64,000 nucleotides of DNA from NCBI GenBank assembly GCA_947498415.1, contig CANMKB010000002.1:124001-188000 (forward strand), written 5' to 3'. Shown piece by piece: positions 9,189 through 18,858 of this stretch. The translations under genes and the position numbers were made by a program. Each line of letters starts with the position of its first letter. The first letter of the stretch is position 1. The notes under the pieces were generated by a model. That model saw nothing but the letters and a program-made list of their open reading frames with translations, was not told where the DNA came from and did no database searches. Source of the DNA: an uncultured Paracoccaceae bacterium. GTDB lineage: Bacteria > Pseudomonadota > Alphaproteobacteria > Rhodobacterales > Rhodobacteraceae.

Positions 9189-9208
9189 TGACAAGCTTGG
9201 TCTTGTCA
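9189..9208 (+). promoter_or_regulatory. Inverted repeat in the leader of the ABC-F gene
   Basis: Arms TGACAAG and CTTGTCA (7 bp, perfect, six-base loop) lie 17 bases before the ABC-F start codon, where no good Shine-Dalgarno is visible. The sequence also contains TTGACA, usable as a -35 box. It may be an operator or an RNA hairpin acting on translation of this gene. Confidence 0.35.
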
Positions 9209-9224
9209 TAGACTGCTCGCAGCC

Positions 9225-11090
9225 ATGTTAAAGATCTCTGATATTTCCTATAACGTCGAAGGCCGCCCTCTGTTTGAAGGCGCCTCTGCGACCATCCCAA
9301 CGGGCCATAAAGTCGGTCTGATTGGCCGGAATGGCGCGGGTAAAACCACACTGTTTCGCCTCATCCGGCAGGAATTGGTGTTGGAAGGCGGCAGCATCAC
9401 CCTGCCCGATCGCGCCAAAATTGGTGGTGTTGCGCAGGAAGTGCCCAGCAACGAAGTGTCGTTGATTAATACAGTTCTAGCTGCAGATACCGAACGTGCT
9501 GAACTTTTGGCAGAATCAGAAACAGCCACAGATCCCGGCCGCATCGCAGACATTCAAACACGTCTGAGCGATATTGATGCCTGGAGTGCCGAGGCCCGTG
9601 CCGGGTCCATCCTTAAAGGCTTGGGATTTGATCACGAAGATCAGTTGAAACCCTGTTCTGCCTATTCAGGTGGGTGGCGGATGCGTGTTGCGCTGGCGGC
9701 GGTTCTGTTTTCACAGCCAGATTACCTGCTGCTTGACGAGCCAACCAACTACCTTGACCTCGAAGGTGCGCTTTGGCTGGAAAACTATCTGGTCAAATAT
9801 CCGCACACCGTATTGATCATCTCCCACGACCGCGAGCTTTTGAACCGGTCTGTGAACGCGATCCTACATTTGGATTCAAAAAAGCTGACCTATTACTCTG
9901 GTCCTTACGATCAGTTTGTAAGGCAACGCGCCGCGCATCGCGCGGTGCAGGCGGCGGCCGCGAAAAAGCAAGAGCTTCAACGTGCCCACCTGCAAAGCTT
10001 TGTTGATCGCTTTAAGGCCAAGGCCAGTAAAGCGAAACAGGCGCAAAGCCGTGTGAAAATGCTGGAAAAGATGACGCCGATTACAGCGCCCGAAGATGCG
10101 GCGCGTGTGGTGTTCACCTTCCCCCAGCCAGATGAATTGTCGCCACCAATCATCGCCACCGAAGGCGTGTCTGTGGGCTACGGCGATACCGTTGTTCTAA
10201 AAAACCTTGATCTGCGCATTGACCAAGATGACCGTATCGCCCTGTTGGGGAAAAACGGTCAGGGTAAATCAACCCTCGCGAAATTGTTGTCGAGCCGCCT
10301 GGAAAAGATGGGCGGTAAGTTCACCAAATCGCGCAAGCTTAAGATCGGCTTTTTTGCGCAGCATCAGGTCGACGAACTGCATGTCGATGAAACACCCATT
10401 CAGCACCTCATGCGTGAACGCGGCCACGAAGGCGAAGCACGCATTCGTGCGCGCCTTGCAGGTTTTGGCCTAGGAGCAGCCCAAGCAGAAACCGAAGTTG
10501 GCCGCCTATCTGGTGGGCAAAAGGCACGGCTGTCATTGTTGCTGGCCACGCTTGATGCGCCACAGCTGTTGATCCTCGACGAACCCACCAACCACCTTGA
10601 TATCGAAAGCCGCGAAGCGCTGGTTGAGGCTCTGACAGCCTATCAAGGTGCGGTGATTTTGGTCACACACGATATGCACTTGCTGTCACTTGTGGCTGAT
10701 CGTCTGTGGCTCGTGAAAGATGGGACTGTAAAACCATATGAAGAAGACCTTGCTGCCTATCGCAAGCTTTTGCTGAGCAGCGACAAACCAGTCTCTAATA
10801 AGGGGAAAAACAGCCCTTCTGCAGCGCCAAAGCCTGCTAAGAAAGCGTCTCGCGAAACGATCCTTTCACTTAAGTCAGACGTGCGCAAAGCCGAAGAACG
10901 CGTGGAAAAACTGAACCAGATGGCCGAGAAACTATCGACCAAACTGGCTGATCCAGATCTATATGAATCTGCCCGTGTCGGTGAAATGGAAGTTTGGCAA
11001 AAGAAATACGGTGAGGTCATGGAAGCCCAAGATCGCGCAGAAACGCTGTGGATGACAGCGCTGGAAAAACTTGAAAAAGCAGAATCTTAA
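9225..11090 (+). CDS. ABC-F family ATPase (YheS-like)
   Basis: The 621-residue protein has two nucleotide-binding domains and no membrane part. First: GRNGAGKTT, signature YSGGWRMR, and Walker B LLLDEPTNYLDL. Second: GKNGQGKST, LSGGQKARLS, and LLILDEPTNHLDI. They are joined by a charged linker of the P-site tRNA-interaction type (AAKKQELQRAHLQSFVDRFKAKASKAKQAQSR). The last 100 residues are a predicted coiled coil after a Lys/Pro-rich spacer. ABC-F proteins bind the ribosomal E site and ease stalled or difficult translation. The YheS-like subtype is chosen from the second linker and signature; the exact duty is inference. A second, different ABC-F protein (Uup) lies at 45389-47203. Confidence 0.93.
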   Translation: MLKISDISYNVEGRPLFEGASATIPTGHKVGLIGRNGAGKTTLFRLIRQELVLEGGSITLPDRAKIGGVAQEVPSNEVSLINTVLAADTERAELLAESETATDPGRIADIQTRLSDIDAWSAEARAGSILKGLGFDHEDQLKPCSAYSGGWRMRVALAAVLFSQPDYLLLDEPTNYLDLEGALWLENYLVKYPHTVLIISHDRELLNRSVNAILHLDSKKLTYYSGPYDQFVRQRAAHRAVQAAAAKKQELQRAHLQSFVDRFKAKASKAKQAQSRVKMLEKMTPITAPEDAARVVFTFPQPDELSPPIIATEGVSVGYGDTVVLKNLDLRIDQDDRIALLGKNGQGKSTLAKLLSSRLEKMGGKFTKSRKLKIGFFAQHQVDELHVDETPIQHLMRERGHEGEARIRARLAGFGLGAAQAETEVGRLSGGQKARLSLLLATLDAPQLLILDEPTNHLDIESREALVEALTAYQGAVILVTHDMHLLSLVADRLWLVKDGTVKPYEEDLAAYRKLLLSSDKPVSNKGKNSPSAAPKPAKKASRETILSLKSDVRKAEERVEKLNQMAEKLSTKLADPDLYESARVGEMEVWQKKYGEVMEAQDRAETLWMTALEKLEKAES

Positions 11091-11106
11091 GCGATAGGTT
11101 TACACG

Positions 11107-11736
11107 ATGGATAGCGCGTTTTTGGTCACGTCTTTTGCGACGTTGTTTGTGATTATCGACCCAGTGGGTCTGCTTCCGGTGTTCATCGCACTGACACCGG
11201 GCATGTCCTCGGCCAGGCGCAGGGGCATTGCCATTCGTGCGTGTTTCGTGGGCTTTTGCATCCTGTCGCTTTTCGCCTTTTTCGGTGAGGCCGTTCTTGG
11301 CTTTATCGGCATCTCCATGCCTGCCTTCCGCATCGCGGGCGGCGCCCTGTTGTTTTTGACAGCACTCGACATGTTGTTTGATCGCCGTGCGCAACGCCGG
11401 GAGGATCAGGCCCAGGACGCTGATGAATACGACCCATCCAGCGACCCATCCGTGTTCCCGATGGCCATTCCGCTGATTGCCGGTCCTGGGTCGATTGCGA
11501 CGGTTATTCTGCTCAGCAGCCAAAACCCAGGCATTCAAAGCACCTTCCTTGTATTGGGCGTGGCCTTTGCGGTTATTGTTGCGGCGGTACTCCTGTTCAT
11601 GGCAGGGAGCCTGTTGGAACGCGCCTTGGGCAAAGTTGGCATCAATGTTGTCACGCGCCTGTTGGGCATGTTGCTGGCCGCCCTTTCCATTCAATTCATC
11701 TTAGATGGGCTGAAGGCCTTTGGGTTTGCCTCGTAA
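11107..11736 (+). CDS. MarC family integral membrane protein
   Basis: The 209-residue protein has about six membrane segments. It shows the MarC/UPF0056 pattern: an opening IIDPVGLLPVFIALTPG, then FGEAVLGFIGISMPAFRIAGGALLFLTALDM, and MAIPLIAGPGSIATVILL. The old link to multiple antibiotic resistance (the marRAB neighbourhood of E. coli) was not upheld by later work, and the transported substrate is unknown. It follows the ABC-F gene by 16 bases and may share its transcript. Length is normal. Confidence 0.9.
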   Translation: MDSAFLVTSFATLFVIIDPVGLLPVFIALTPGMSSARRRGIAIRACFVGFCILSLFAFFGEAVLGFIGISMPAFRIAGGALLFLTALDMLFDRRAQRREDQAQDADEYDPSSDPSVFPMAIPLIAGPGSIATVILLSSQNPGIQSTFLVLGVAFAVIVAAVLLFMAGSLLERALGKVGINVVTRLLGMLLAALSIQFILDGLKAFGFAS

Positions 11737-11777
11737 AGCGCTGAAACACTTCCTATATTTATTTTAAGGAGTGGATG

Positions 11778-12362
11778 ATGGACCAAATAGACACCGGCAA
11801 TTTAGTGTATCTTGTAGCGCTTTTGGCGGCGTTGATCTTTTGGTTCCGCCCTGCATTACGCCAGGGCTTTAGCAAAACCGTACAACAGATGTTGATCTGG
11901 GGTCTGATTTTCGTTGGCGCTGTCGTGGTGATTGGAACTTGGGAAGATATTCGCCAGACCGTTCAGCCCTATCAAGTGGTGGTCAAAGATGAAAATCGCA
12001 TCGAAATTCCAGTGTCCCGTGATGGTCACTACTATCTAACGGCAGAGGTCAACGGCGAACCGATCCGCTTTGTGGTGGACACGGGTGCCAGTGATCTGGT
12101 GTTGAATAAATCTGATGCGGAAAAGGTTGGCATTCGCCTTGAGGATCTTCGCTATTTTGGGCGTGCCTCGACGGCCAATGGTGTTGTGCGCACATCAATT
12201 GTACGTCTGGATGAAATCGTGGTTGGGCCTCATGTCGATCGCAACTTTGCGGCAAGTGTGACCGAAGGTGAAATGCGCGAGTCTTTGCTTGGTATGAGCT
12301 ACCTTCGGAATTTTGAACAGATCACCATTGCCAACGGTCTGCTTATTCTAACGCGCGAATAA
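11778..12362 (+). CDS. Retropepsin-like aspartic protease (TIGR02281 family)
   Basis: The 194-residue protein has two short hydrophobic stretches at the N terminus (residues 8-28 and 40-60), then a periplasmic or membrane-proximal single-domain aspartic protease fold. The catalytic motif is FVVDTGASDLVL near residue 95, followed by a flap-like stretch with ARTANG-type residues (RASTANGVVRTS) and the closing LLGMSYLRNFEQI. Such proteins would act as homodimers, as one domain carries only one catalytic Asp. The start at 11778 is favoured over 11775 because AAGGAG then has six bases of spacing. No substrate is known for the family. Confidence 0.87.
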   Translation: MDQIDTGNLVYLVALLAALIFWFRPALRQGFSKTVQQMLIWGLIFVGAVVVIGTWEDIRQTVQPYQVVVKDENRIEIPVSRDGHYYLTAEVNGEPIRFVVDTGASDLVLNKSDAEKVGIRLEDLRYFGRASTANGVVRTSIVRLDEIVVGPHVDRNFAASVTEGEMRESLLGMSYLRNFEQITIANGLLILTRE

Positions 12363-12368
12363 ACTGAT

Positions 12369-12836
12369 TTAATCAGCTGAAGTTTCAGCGTTTTTCTCCC
12401 AACGGCCACTTTCTTCTGACCAATATTGCGCGGCACATCCAGAACCGGTTAACGCCTTCCATTGGGCCCGCGCGGCATCCAATGCCTCTGGGTCATGCCC
12501 ATCAAATAGAATGCAAACACGGTCCGCTTCCTGTACCTCTTCTGGTGTGACTTCAGCGCCGTCTATGGCCATAATACAACTAGCGCCATTTGGGGCGTCT
12601 CGTGTTGTGGTCAGCAAAATGGGTTGCAACGCATCATGTTCACCGCCCGCTTGGCCGTGGGGCAGAAAATCATCTTCCGCCCCCTGCCATAGTTTTTGGT
12701 CAAGCCAATCAATGCGCCCTGCCTCATTCCCTCGAACAACAATCTTCCAACCAGCCCCTCGCGCCTTGCCAAGAATCAAAGGCAAAGTGACCTCAATTGG
12801 GTTTTGCGTCAGGTGATAGAAAAAGGCAGCGCCCAT
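12369..12836 (-). CDS. holC: DNA polymerase III subunit chi
   Basis: The 155-residue protein shows the HolC layout: AAFFYHLTQNPIEVTLPLILGKARGAGWKIVVRG at the N terminus, the LDQKLWQGAEDDFLPHG core and the ILLTTTRDAPNGASCIMAIDGAEV strand region. Chi links the clamp loader (through psi, where present) to SSB at the replication fork. The pepA-holC order is a common proteobacterial arrangement. The start codon lies three bases after the pepA stop, so they are co-transcribed. Its end faces the protease gene with six bases between the stops. Confidence 0.92.
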   Translation of the reverse strand: MGAAFFYHLTQNPIEVTLPLILGKARGAGWKIVVRGNEAGRIDWLDQKLWQGAEDDFLPHGQAGGEHDALQPILLTTTRDAPNGASCIMAIDGAEVTPEEVQEADRVCILFDGHDPEALDAARAQWKALTGSGCAAQYWSEESGRWEKNAETSAD

Positions 12837-12839
12837 GAT

Positions 12840-14312
12840 TTACTTACCGTCCGTGACTTCAAAGCGGTTGGAAACCAAACGATTTAGCGCAGCAACGCCC
12901 CAACCCGTCGCCCCTTTTGGCGCAAAGTCGGTTCCGCCCGCAACATGGGCCACACCGGCAATATCTAGGTGCATCCAAGGCGTTTCATCTTGCACAAACC
13001 GGTGTAGGAACTCCGCCGCAGTGATCGACCCAGCTGCACGACCACCTACGTTTTTCACGTCAGCAATCCGGGATTTCAGCTGATCGGCATAGGCTTTGCC
13101 CAATGGCAAACGCCAAGCGCCTTCACCCTCTTGCGAGGCTGCACGTAGGAAGGAATTGCATAGCGTATCGTCATTTGAAAACACACCCGCGTTTTCATGG
13201 CCAAGGCCAATGATCACCGCTCCGGTCAATGTGGCAAGATCAATCATCGCAGAGGGTTTAAAGGTCTCTTGGGCGTAATGCATAACGTCACACAGCACCA
13301 AACGGCCTTCGGCATCGGTGTTGATGACTTCGATTGTGTCACCTTTCATCGAGGTCACAACATCGCCCGGACGTGTTGCGTTGCCAGATGGCATGTTTTC
13401 AACCAGCCCCACCAGACCGACGACGTTTGCTTTGGCTTTGCGCAGCGCCAGGGCGCGCATGGTGCCCGCAACAACACCGGCGCCGCCCATATCCATGGTC
13501 ATGTCTTCCATGCCAGCCGCCGGCTTCAAAGAAATCCCGCCCGTGTCAAACACAACACCTTTGCCAACCAATGCCAGCGGCGCAGAGCCTTCTTCGCCGC
13601 CCATCCATTTCATCACGACAACTTTTGACGGGCTATCAGAGCCCTGCCCGACGCTCAGCAAAGCGCCCATGCCAAGCTCTGCTAGCTTGTCTTCTTCTAA
13701 AACTTCAACCTCCAAGCCAAGATCTTGCATGGCCACAAGACGCTCTGCAAAGTTGGTGGTTGTCAGAACATTGGCCGGTTCGTTCACCAGATCACGGGTA
13801 AAGAACGCGCCTTCGGCCACAGCAAGCAACGGCGCAGCAGCCTCGGCCACTTCATCAGGTTTGGTCGCCATAACAGTCACTTGGCGGGCATCTTCTTTGA
13901 CTTCAGACGTTTTGTGAACATCAAAGCTATAGTCGCGCAACGCCAGGCCAAACACCATTTCGGCGGCTTTGTTGGCATTGCCCACGCACATCAAAAGGTT
14001 CTTATTGCCGCGTTTCTTTGCCAATTCAGCGCCAGCCTTGCGCACGGTTGGCACATCTGCGTTCCTTTCCAGACACAAAACATCGACGGCCTCGGCGGCC
14101 ATTCCGATTGGATAAGCGAGAACACGCGCATCGCCTGCCTTTGGTTCATCTTCGACCAGACGAGCAATTGCGCCTTTGGTCAGGCGGTTCACACGGCGCG
14201 CTGCCGGATCCAACTTGCCTTCAGGGGTTACAAATACCGCAACGCGCCCTGCAAAAGTGGCGATTTCATCGATATTGGTTTCTTCAAACGTGAATTGAAC
14301 AGGTGTGACCAA
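12840..14312 (-). CDS. pepA: Leucyl aminopeptidase (M17)
   Basis: The 490-residue cytosolic dizinc exopeptidase removes N-terminal residues from peptides; some members also bind DNA as XerCD accessory factors. The catalytic C-terminal half carries LVGKGVVFDTGGISLKPAAGMEDMT (metal ligands and catalytic lysine) and the signature NTDAEGRLVL with the metal-binding Asp and Glu plus the catalytic Arg. A final HLDIAGVAH motif is also typical. The N-terminal 160 residues form the variable domain. It is the first gene of pepA-holC, divergent from lptF. This is the usual location of the Lpt operon in proteobacteria. Confidence 0.96.
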   Translation of the reverse strand: MVTPVQFTFEETNIDEIATFAGRVAVFVTPEGKLDPAARRVNRLTKGAIARLVEDEPKAGDARVLAYPIGMAAEAVDVLCLERNADVPTVRKAGAELAKKRGNKNLLMCVGNANKAAEMVFGLALRDYSFDVHKTSEVKEDARQVTVMATKPDEVAEAAAPLLAVAEGAFFTRDLVNEPANVLTTTNFAERLVAMQDLGLEVEVLEEDKLAELGMGALLSVGQGSDSPSKVVVMKWMGGEEGSAPLALVGKGVVFDTGGISLKPAAGMEDMTMDMGGAGVVAGTMRALALRKAKANVVGLVGLVENMPSGNATRPGDVVTSMKGDTIEVINTDAEGRLVLCDVMHYAQETFKPSAMIDLATLTGAVIIGLGHENAGVFSNDDTLCNSFLRAASQEGEGAWRLPLGKAYADQLKSRIADVKNVGGRAAGSITAAEFLHRFVQDETPWMHLDIAGVAHVAGGTDFAPKGATGWGVAALNRLVSNRFEVTDGK

Positions 14313-14440
14313 AGCTTTGCTCCTTGTCTAATGCAACAAGTCCTATCCAATCCCCCACGCGATGACCAGATAGCAGTTTTACCCGCCCTACATTTGAACT
14401 AAAGTCGCTAAAAATATCCATTTGCCTGGGGGGGCAATAA

Positions 14441-15559
14441 GTGAACAGATTCGACCGCTACATGCTGTCGCAACTAATGATGCTGTTTGGCTTTTTCGCG
14501 CTCGTGCTTGTCTCGGTGTATTGGGTCAACCGTGCGGTTGTGCTGTTTGATCGGCTCATTGCGGATGGGCAATCAATCTTTGTCTTTTTTGAATTCACGA
14601 TGCTTAGCTTGCCGGCGGTGATCAAATTGATCCTTCCCATCGCTTGTTTTGCGGCGGCCACCTATGTAACGAACCGCCTGTCCAGCGAAAGCGAATTGAC
14701 GGTAATGCAGGCCACAGGGTTTAGTCCTTGGCGCCTGGCCCGCCCGATCTTGAATTTCGGCTTGGTGATTGGCGTGTTAATGGCCGCGCTATCGTTGTAT
14801 TTGGTGCCCACAAGCATGACGCAATTGGAATTTCGCGAACGAGAGATTTCCGAAACCGCCACTGCGCGTTTGTTGACCGAAGGCACATTCATCCATCCCT
14901 CTCGAAACATTACGTTTTACATCCGAGATATGGATGCCAATGGCGTGTTGCGTGATGTCTTTCTGTCTGATCGCAGCGACAAGGATCAAACGATCATTTA
15001 CACCGCCGATGAAGCCTATTTGGTCAATGATGAGTCCGGCCCTAAACTGATCATGGTTGATGGTCTGGCTCAAATTCAAACTGTGAATGATGGTCGCTTG
15101 TTTACGACGAATTTTTCGGATTTTTCCTATGATATCAGCGCATTCTTGAGCCATGGATCAAGCCGACACCGTGCGCTTGAACGCTCGTCGACTTATGATC
15201 TTTGGTCTGACCCTGCGGGTATGTCAGAAAAATTGCGCCTCGGAGAGGGCTGGATTGCAGCTGAGTTACATGGGCGGATTGCACAAATTCTTATGTGTAT
15301 CGTCGCCGCGCTGGTTGGCTTTGCAACGCTTTTGCTTGGCGGATTTAGCCGCTTTGGTGTTTGGCAGCAGGTGGTGCTGGCCTTTGTCATTCTTGTGATC
15401 CTTGAGGCGATGAAAAACGGCGTTAGTGATCCGGTCCGCAAAGACGCTACGCAATGGTTGTTAATGTATGTGCCAGCGCTGATCGGCTTTTCCATTGTGT
15501 GGCTGATGTTACTGTCCCGAGCACATCCAATCCGACTGCGGAGACGTTCACCGCTATGA
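14441..15559 (+). CDS. lptF: LPS export ABC transporter permease LptF
   Basis: The 372-residue inner-membrane protein has three N-terminal membrane helices, a periplasmic jellyroll domain (about residues 130-270) and three C-terminal helices. With LptG and the ATPase LptB it forms the complex that extracts lipopolysaccharide from the inner membrane. The opening RFDRYMLSQLMMLFGFFALVLVSVYWVNRAV matches the YjgP/YjgQ family. The start codon is GTG, preceded by a run of seven G residues ten bases upstream. It heads the operon lptF-lptG-lptD-surA-pdxA-rsmA. Its stop overlaps the lptG start in an ATGA. Confidence 0.95.
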   Translation: MNRFDRYMLSQLMMLFGFFALVLVSVYWVNRAVVLFDRLIADGQSIFVFFEFTMLSLPAVIKLILPIACFAAATYVTNRLSSESELTVMQATGFSPWRLARPILNFGLVIGVLMAALSLYLVPTSMTQLEFREREISETATARLLTEGTFIHPSRNITFYIRDMDANGVLRDVFLSDRSDKDQTIIYTADEAYLVNDESGPKLIMVDGLAQIQTVNDGRLFTTNFSDFSYDISAFLSHGSSRHRALERSSTYDLWSDPAGMSEKLRLGEGWIAAELHGRIAQILMCIVAALVGFATLLLGGFSRFGVWQQVVLAFVILVILEAMKNGVSDPVRKDATQWLLMYVPALIGFSIVWLMLLSRAHPIRLRRRSPL

Positions 15560-16653
15560 CCCTGTATTTCTATTTCGCTCGTAAGTTTGTTTGGATGTTC
15601 GCCGCTCTGACCGGCGTCTTCATCATCCTCTTGTTGCTGTTTGATTTGGTTGAACACCTGCGCAAATTTGATGTTGCGCAAATTGGCTTTTTCAAGATCT
15701 TCCAATTGATGCTGCTGAACATGCCAAAAGAACTGTATCAAATCGTTCCCTTGATCATGATCCTATCGTCTTTGGCGCTGTTCCTCGGCTTGGCGCGCAG
15801 TAGTGAATTGGTTGTGACGCGTGCAAGTGGCCGCTCTGCTTTGACATCGCTTTTGTCGCCTGTCGCTGTGGCTTTGTTGATTGGTATGCTCGGGGTCAGC
15901 ACCTTAAATCCAATCGTGGCGGCAACAACCAAGCGCTATGACGACCTGTCCAACCTTTATCGAAACGGCGGCAATAGCACGCTTTCGATTGGCCGCGATG
16001 GCATTTGGTTGCGCCAAGGCGGCGAAGACGGCCAAACTGTGATCTATGCGGTTGGTGCAAATCATGATGCAACCAAACTCTCGGGCGTGACATTCCTGTC
16101 TTATGCACCAAATGGCGGTCCGCTGCGCCGCATCGAAGCCGCATCCGCAGAATTGTCTCGGAACCGATGGACATTGCAGGATGCCAAGATTTGGCCGATT
16201 GAAATCGGTGTGAATTCTGAATCACAGTCAGAACGCCATGTCACCTATGAGCTGGGAACCACCCTAACGGCGGATCAAATCAGAGACAGTTTTGGCAAAC
16301 CAAGAACGGTGTCGATTTGGGAATTGCCTAAGTTGATCAACCAGTTAGAAACCGCAGGGTTTTCGGCCCGCCGTCACACGATGTGGCTGCATATGGAATT
16401 GGCTCAGCCGATCTTCCTGATTGCCATGGTGTTGGTTTCAGCGGCCTTTACGATGCGACACACGCGCATGGGCCGCACGGGTGTGGCGTCGTTGGCTGCA
16501 ACAATGTCGGGCTTTGGATTGTATTACGTGCGAAATTTCGCTCAGATTTTAGGGGAAAACGGCCAAATCCCAATTGAATTGGCGGCCTGGACCCCACCGA
16601 TTGCCAGCGTGCTCTTGGCGATGGGCTTATTGTTACATATGGAAGACGGATGA
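15556..16653 (+). CDS. lptG: LPS export ABC transporter permease LptG
   Basis: The 365-residue partner of LptF has the same plan of three membrane helices, a periplasmic jellyroll and three membrane helices. It begins TLYFYFARKFVWMFAALTGVFIILLLLFDLVEHLRKF, as in alphaproteobacterial LptG. The start is placed at the ATGA that overlaps the lptF stop, giving a family-like N terminus; an open frame further upstream has no similarity. Its own stop overlaps the lptD start in the same way, which implies strict translational coupling of the transport subunits. Confidence 0.95.
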   Translation: MTLYFYFARKFVWMFAALTGVFIILLLLFDLVEHLRKFDVAQIGFFKIFQLMLLNMPKELYQIVPLIMILSSLALFLGLARSSELVVTRASGRSALTSLLSPVAVALLIGMLGVSTLNPIVAATTKRYDDLSNLYRNGGNSTLSIGRDGIWLRQGGEDGQTVIYAVGANHDATKLSGVTFLSYAPNGGPLRRIEAASAELSRNRWTLQDAKIWPIEIGVNSESQSERHVTYELGTTLTADQIRDSFGKPRTVSIWELPKLINQLETAGFSARRHTMWLHMELAQPIFLIAMVLVSAAFTMRHTRMGRTGVASLAATMSGFGLYYVRNFAQILGENGQIPIELAAWTPPIASVLLAMGLLLHMEDG

Positions 16654-18851
16654 AGACCTTTCCGAAGTATTATTCAAACTTGTGTTGTGCCGCGCTCTTG
16701 GGGCTCAGCATTTGGGCCACACCGATTTCGGCGCAAAGCGGTGCTGAAAGTGATCAGGATGTGATCCTGATTGCTGACTCCGTTTTTCTGAGGGGCAATA
16801 ATATTCTAACGGCCGAAGGCAATGTCGAAGCCGTTCGAGGCGACACTCGCCTCACCGCAACTGCAATTATTTATGACAGCGGCCAAGACAGCATTCGGAT
16901 CGAAGGCCCAATCAAGATTGAACAAGGTGGCGACACCGAAATTTACGCCAGTTTTGCAGAGCTCGACACATCGCTTCAAAACGGTCTTCTTGAAAGCGCA
17001 CGCGTGGTTTTGAATCAACAGGTCGAACTGACAGCCTCGCGGATGCGCCGCTCTCACGGTCGCATCAGCACGCTTGACCAAGTGAGCGCAACGTCGTGTA
17101 AGACCTGTAACGATGGCCGTCCGCCGCTTTGGCAAATCCGCGCGAAACGCGTGCGCCACGATCAACTTGAAAAGCAGTTGTATTTTGATGACGCTCAATT
17201 CCGCATTATGGATGTGCCTGTCTTTTATCTGCCACGCCTGCGCCTGCCCGACCCAACGTTGAAACGGGCAACAGGTTTTCTTGCGCCTGAGTTGCGCACA
17301 CGTACGCGGTTGGCGACGGGTGTGAAAGTGCCCTACTTCATTCGGATCGGGGACCACAAAGACCTCACACTTACACCTTACATTTCTGCAAACACCCGAA
17401 CGTTGGAATGGCGCTATCGTCAGGCATTCCGCACCGGCGACATTACCTTTGAGGGTGCGTTTTCTGATGACGACATCAGCAACTTTGGCACCCGGGCTTA
17501 TGTCTTTGGCAAGGGTAAGTTTAACCTAAGAAACGACTACAAGCTAAGCTTTGATCTTAAGCTTACGTCAGATGACGCCTATCTGGCTGAATATGACTAT
17601 GGCCCCGAAGACCGCTTGCGTAGTGAATTGGCGCTTGGGCGTGTGAACCGGCGTGAAAACACGCGTGTCGCTTTGACATATTATGAATCGCTGCGTGACA
17701 CAGAAAACAACGATCGCCTTCCGTCGATCATCCTATCAGCACGCAAACAGCACCGGTTTTTCCCGTCTGCCTTGGGCGGAGAAGCATGGTGGGAACTTGA
17801 GACCCACAGCCATTATCGCCGTTCCACGGTAGATAAAGACGCAGATGGTGATGGTGTCGTTGATGGGCGCGATGTTTCGCGACTGAATGCAGAATTGGGC
17901 TGGCGTGACACTTGGCTTACCCAGCAAGGTATTGAGTTTGGCGTCACCAGCCATCTTGCTTTCGATGCAGTCGCTACGGCGCAAGACGCCACCAACACCG
18001 ATGACAGTTATGTTCAATTCACACCAACTTTGGCGGCGCACTTACGCTATCCTCTAATCCGAACAACAGCGTCTGGCGCGACACAAATACTTGAACCTAT
18101 TGCACAAATCGGTTGGAGCGGTGGCGACAACCGCATCGGCAGCTCTAACGTGATTGCAAATGACGAAAGCACACGCGTTGAGTTTGACGAGGGCAACCTA
18201 TTGGCACTGTCCCGTTTCCCTTCTGATGACCGTCGCGAACGAGGCTTGGTAGGAGCTTGGGGTGTGAACTGGTCTCATACTGCTGACACGTGGAACGCAC
18301 ATCTCACCTTGGGACAGGTGATCCGCGAAGAGGAAAATTCTGATTTCAGCCTAAGTTCGGGCTTCCAAGGCACCTCTTCGGACTATTTGCTTGCAGGCCA
18401 GATTAAAACCGATAGCGGGCTGGTCTTTACGGGTCGCTCGCTGATTGACGATATCAATGGTCTGAACAAAGCCGAAGCCCGTGGTGGTTGGTACAACGAC
18501 ACCCTTGAACTTAATGCTTCATACGTGTGGCTTGATGCTGATGCCGACGAAGATCGTAATTCAGACCTGTCAGAATGGAACTTGGATGGCCGATATCGTG
18601 TCGCCAAGCACTGGACAGGGCTTGCGAACTGGCGATTTGATGTGGCCAGCAAATCTACCGCAGAGGCCGGCATAGGCGTGGAATATCGCAATGAATGTGT
18701 GAACGCGCGCTTTGCCGTGTCTCGGCGGTTTACCTCATCAACGACTGTGCGACCTTCGACTGACTTAAGCTTTACCGTCGAAATCCTTGGCTTTTCGGCT
18801 CAAGGCGTAGATAAGAGCTATACAAGAACATGCAGTACTACGGCAGGATAA
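16650..18851 (+). CDS. lptD: LPS-assembly protein LptD (OstA)
   Basis: The 733-residue outer-membrane barrel inserts LPS into the outer leaflet together with lipoprotein LptE. After a signal peptide ending near ATPISAQ comes the periplasmic OstA/LptA-like beta-taco (IADSVFLRGNNILTAEGNVEAV and RGDTRLTATAIIYDS), then the barrel of alternating aromatic strands. Cysteines are CKTC near residue 150 and two near the C terminus (NECVNARF and TRTCST), which could provide the interdomain disulphides needed in E. coli LptD. The LptE gene is not in the window. An aspartate-rich turn (DKDADGDGVVDGRD) may bind a metal ion. Confidence 0.95.
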   Translation: MKTFPKYYSNLCCAALLGLSIWATPISAQSGAESDQDVILIADSVFLRGNNILTAEGNVEAVRGDTRLTATAIIYDSGQDSIRIEGPIKIEQGGDTEIYASFAELDTSLQNGLLESARVVLNQQVELTASRMRRSHGRISTLDQVSATSCKTCNDGRPPLWQIRAKRVRHDQLEKQLYFDDAQFRIMDVPVFYLPRLRLPDPTLKRATGFLAPELRTRTRLATGVKVPYFIRIGDHKDLTLTPYISANTRTLEWRYRQAFRTGDITFEGAFSDDDISNFGTRAYVFGKGKFNLRNDYKLSFDLKLTSDDAYLAEYDYGPEDRLRSELALGRVNRRENTRVALTYYESLRDTENNDRLPSIILSARKQHRFFPSALGGEAWWELETHSHYRRSTVDKDADGDGVVDGRDVSRLNAELGWRDTWLTQQGIEFGVTSHLAFDAVATAQDATNTDDSYVQFTPTLAAHLRYPLIRTTASGATQILEPIAQIGWSGGDNRIGSSNVIANDESTRVEFDEGNLLALSRFPSDDRRERGLVGAWGVNWSHTADTWNAHLTLGQVIREEENSDFSLSSGFQGTSSDYLLAGQIKTDSGLVFTGRSLIDDINGLNKAEARGGWYNDTLELNASYVWLDADADEDRNSDLSEWNLDGRYRVAKHWTGLANWRFDVASKSTAEAGIGVEYRNECVNARFAVSRRFTSSTTVRPSTDLSFTVEILGFSAQGVDKSYTRTCSTTAG

Positions 18852-18858
18852 CAAACCC

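Noticed and set aside
11017..11694. 225-codon open frame antisense to marC
   Set aside because: The translation is polar and repetitive while the plus-strand frame is a clear membrane protein.
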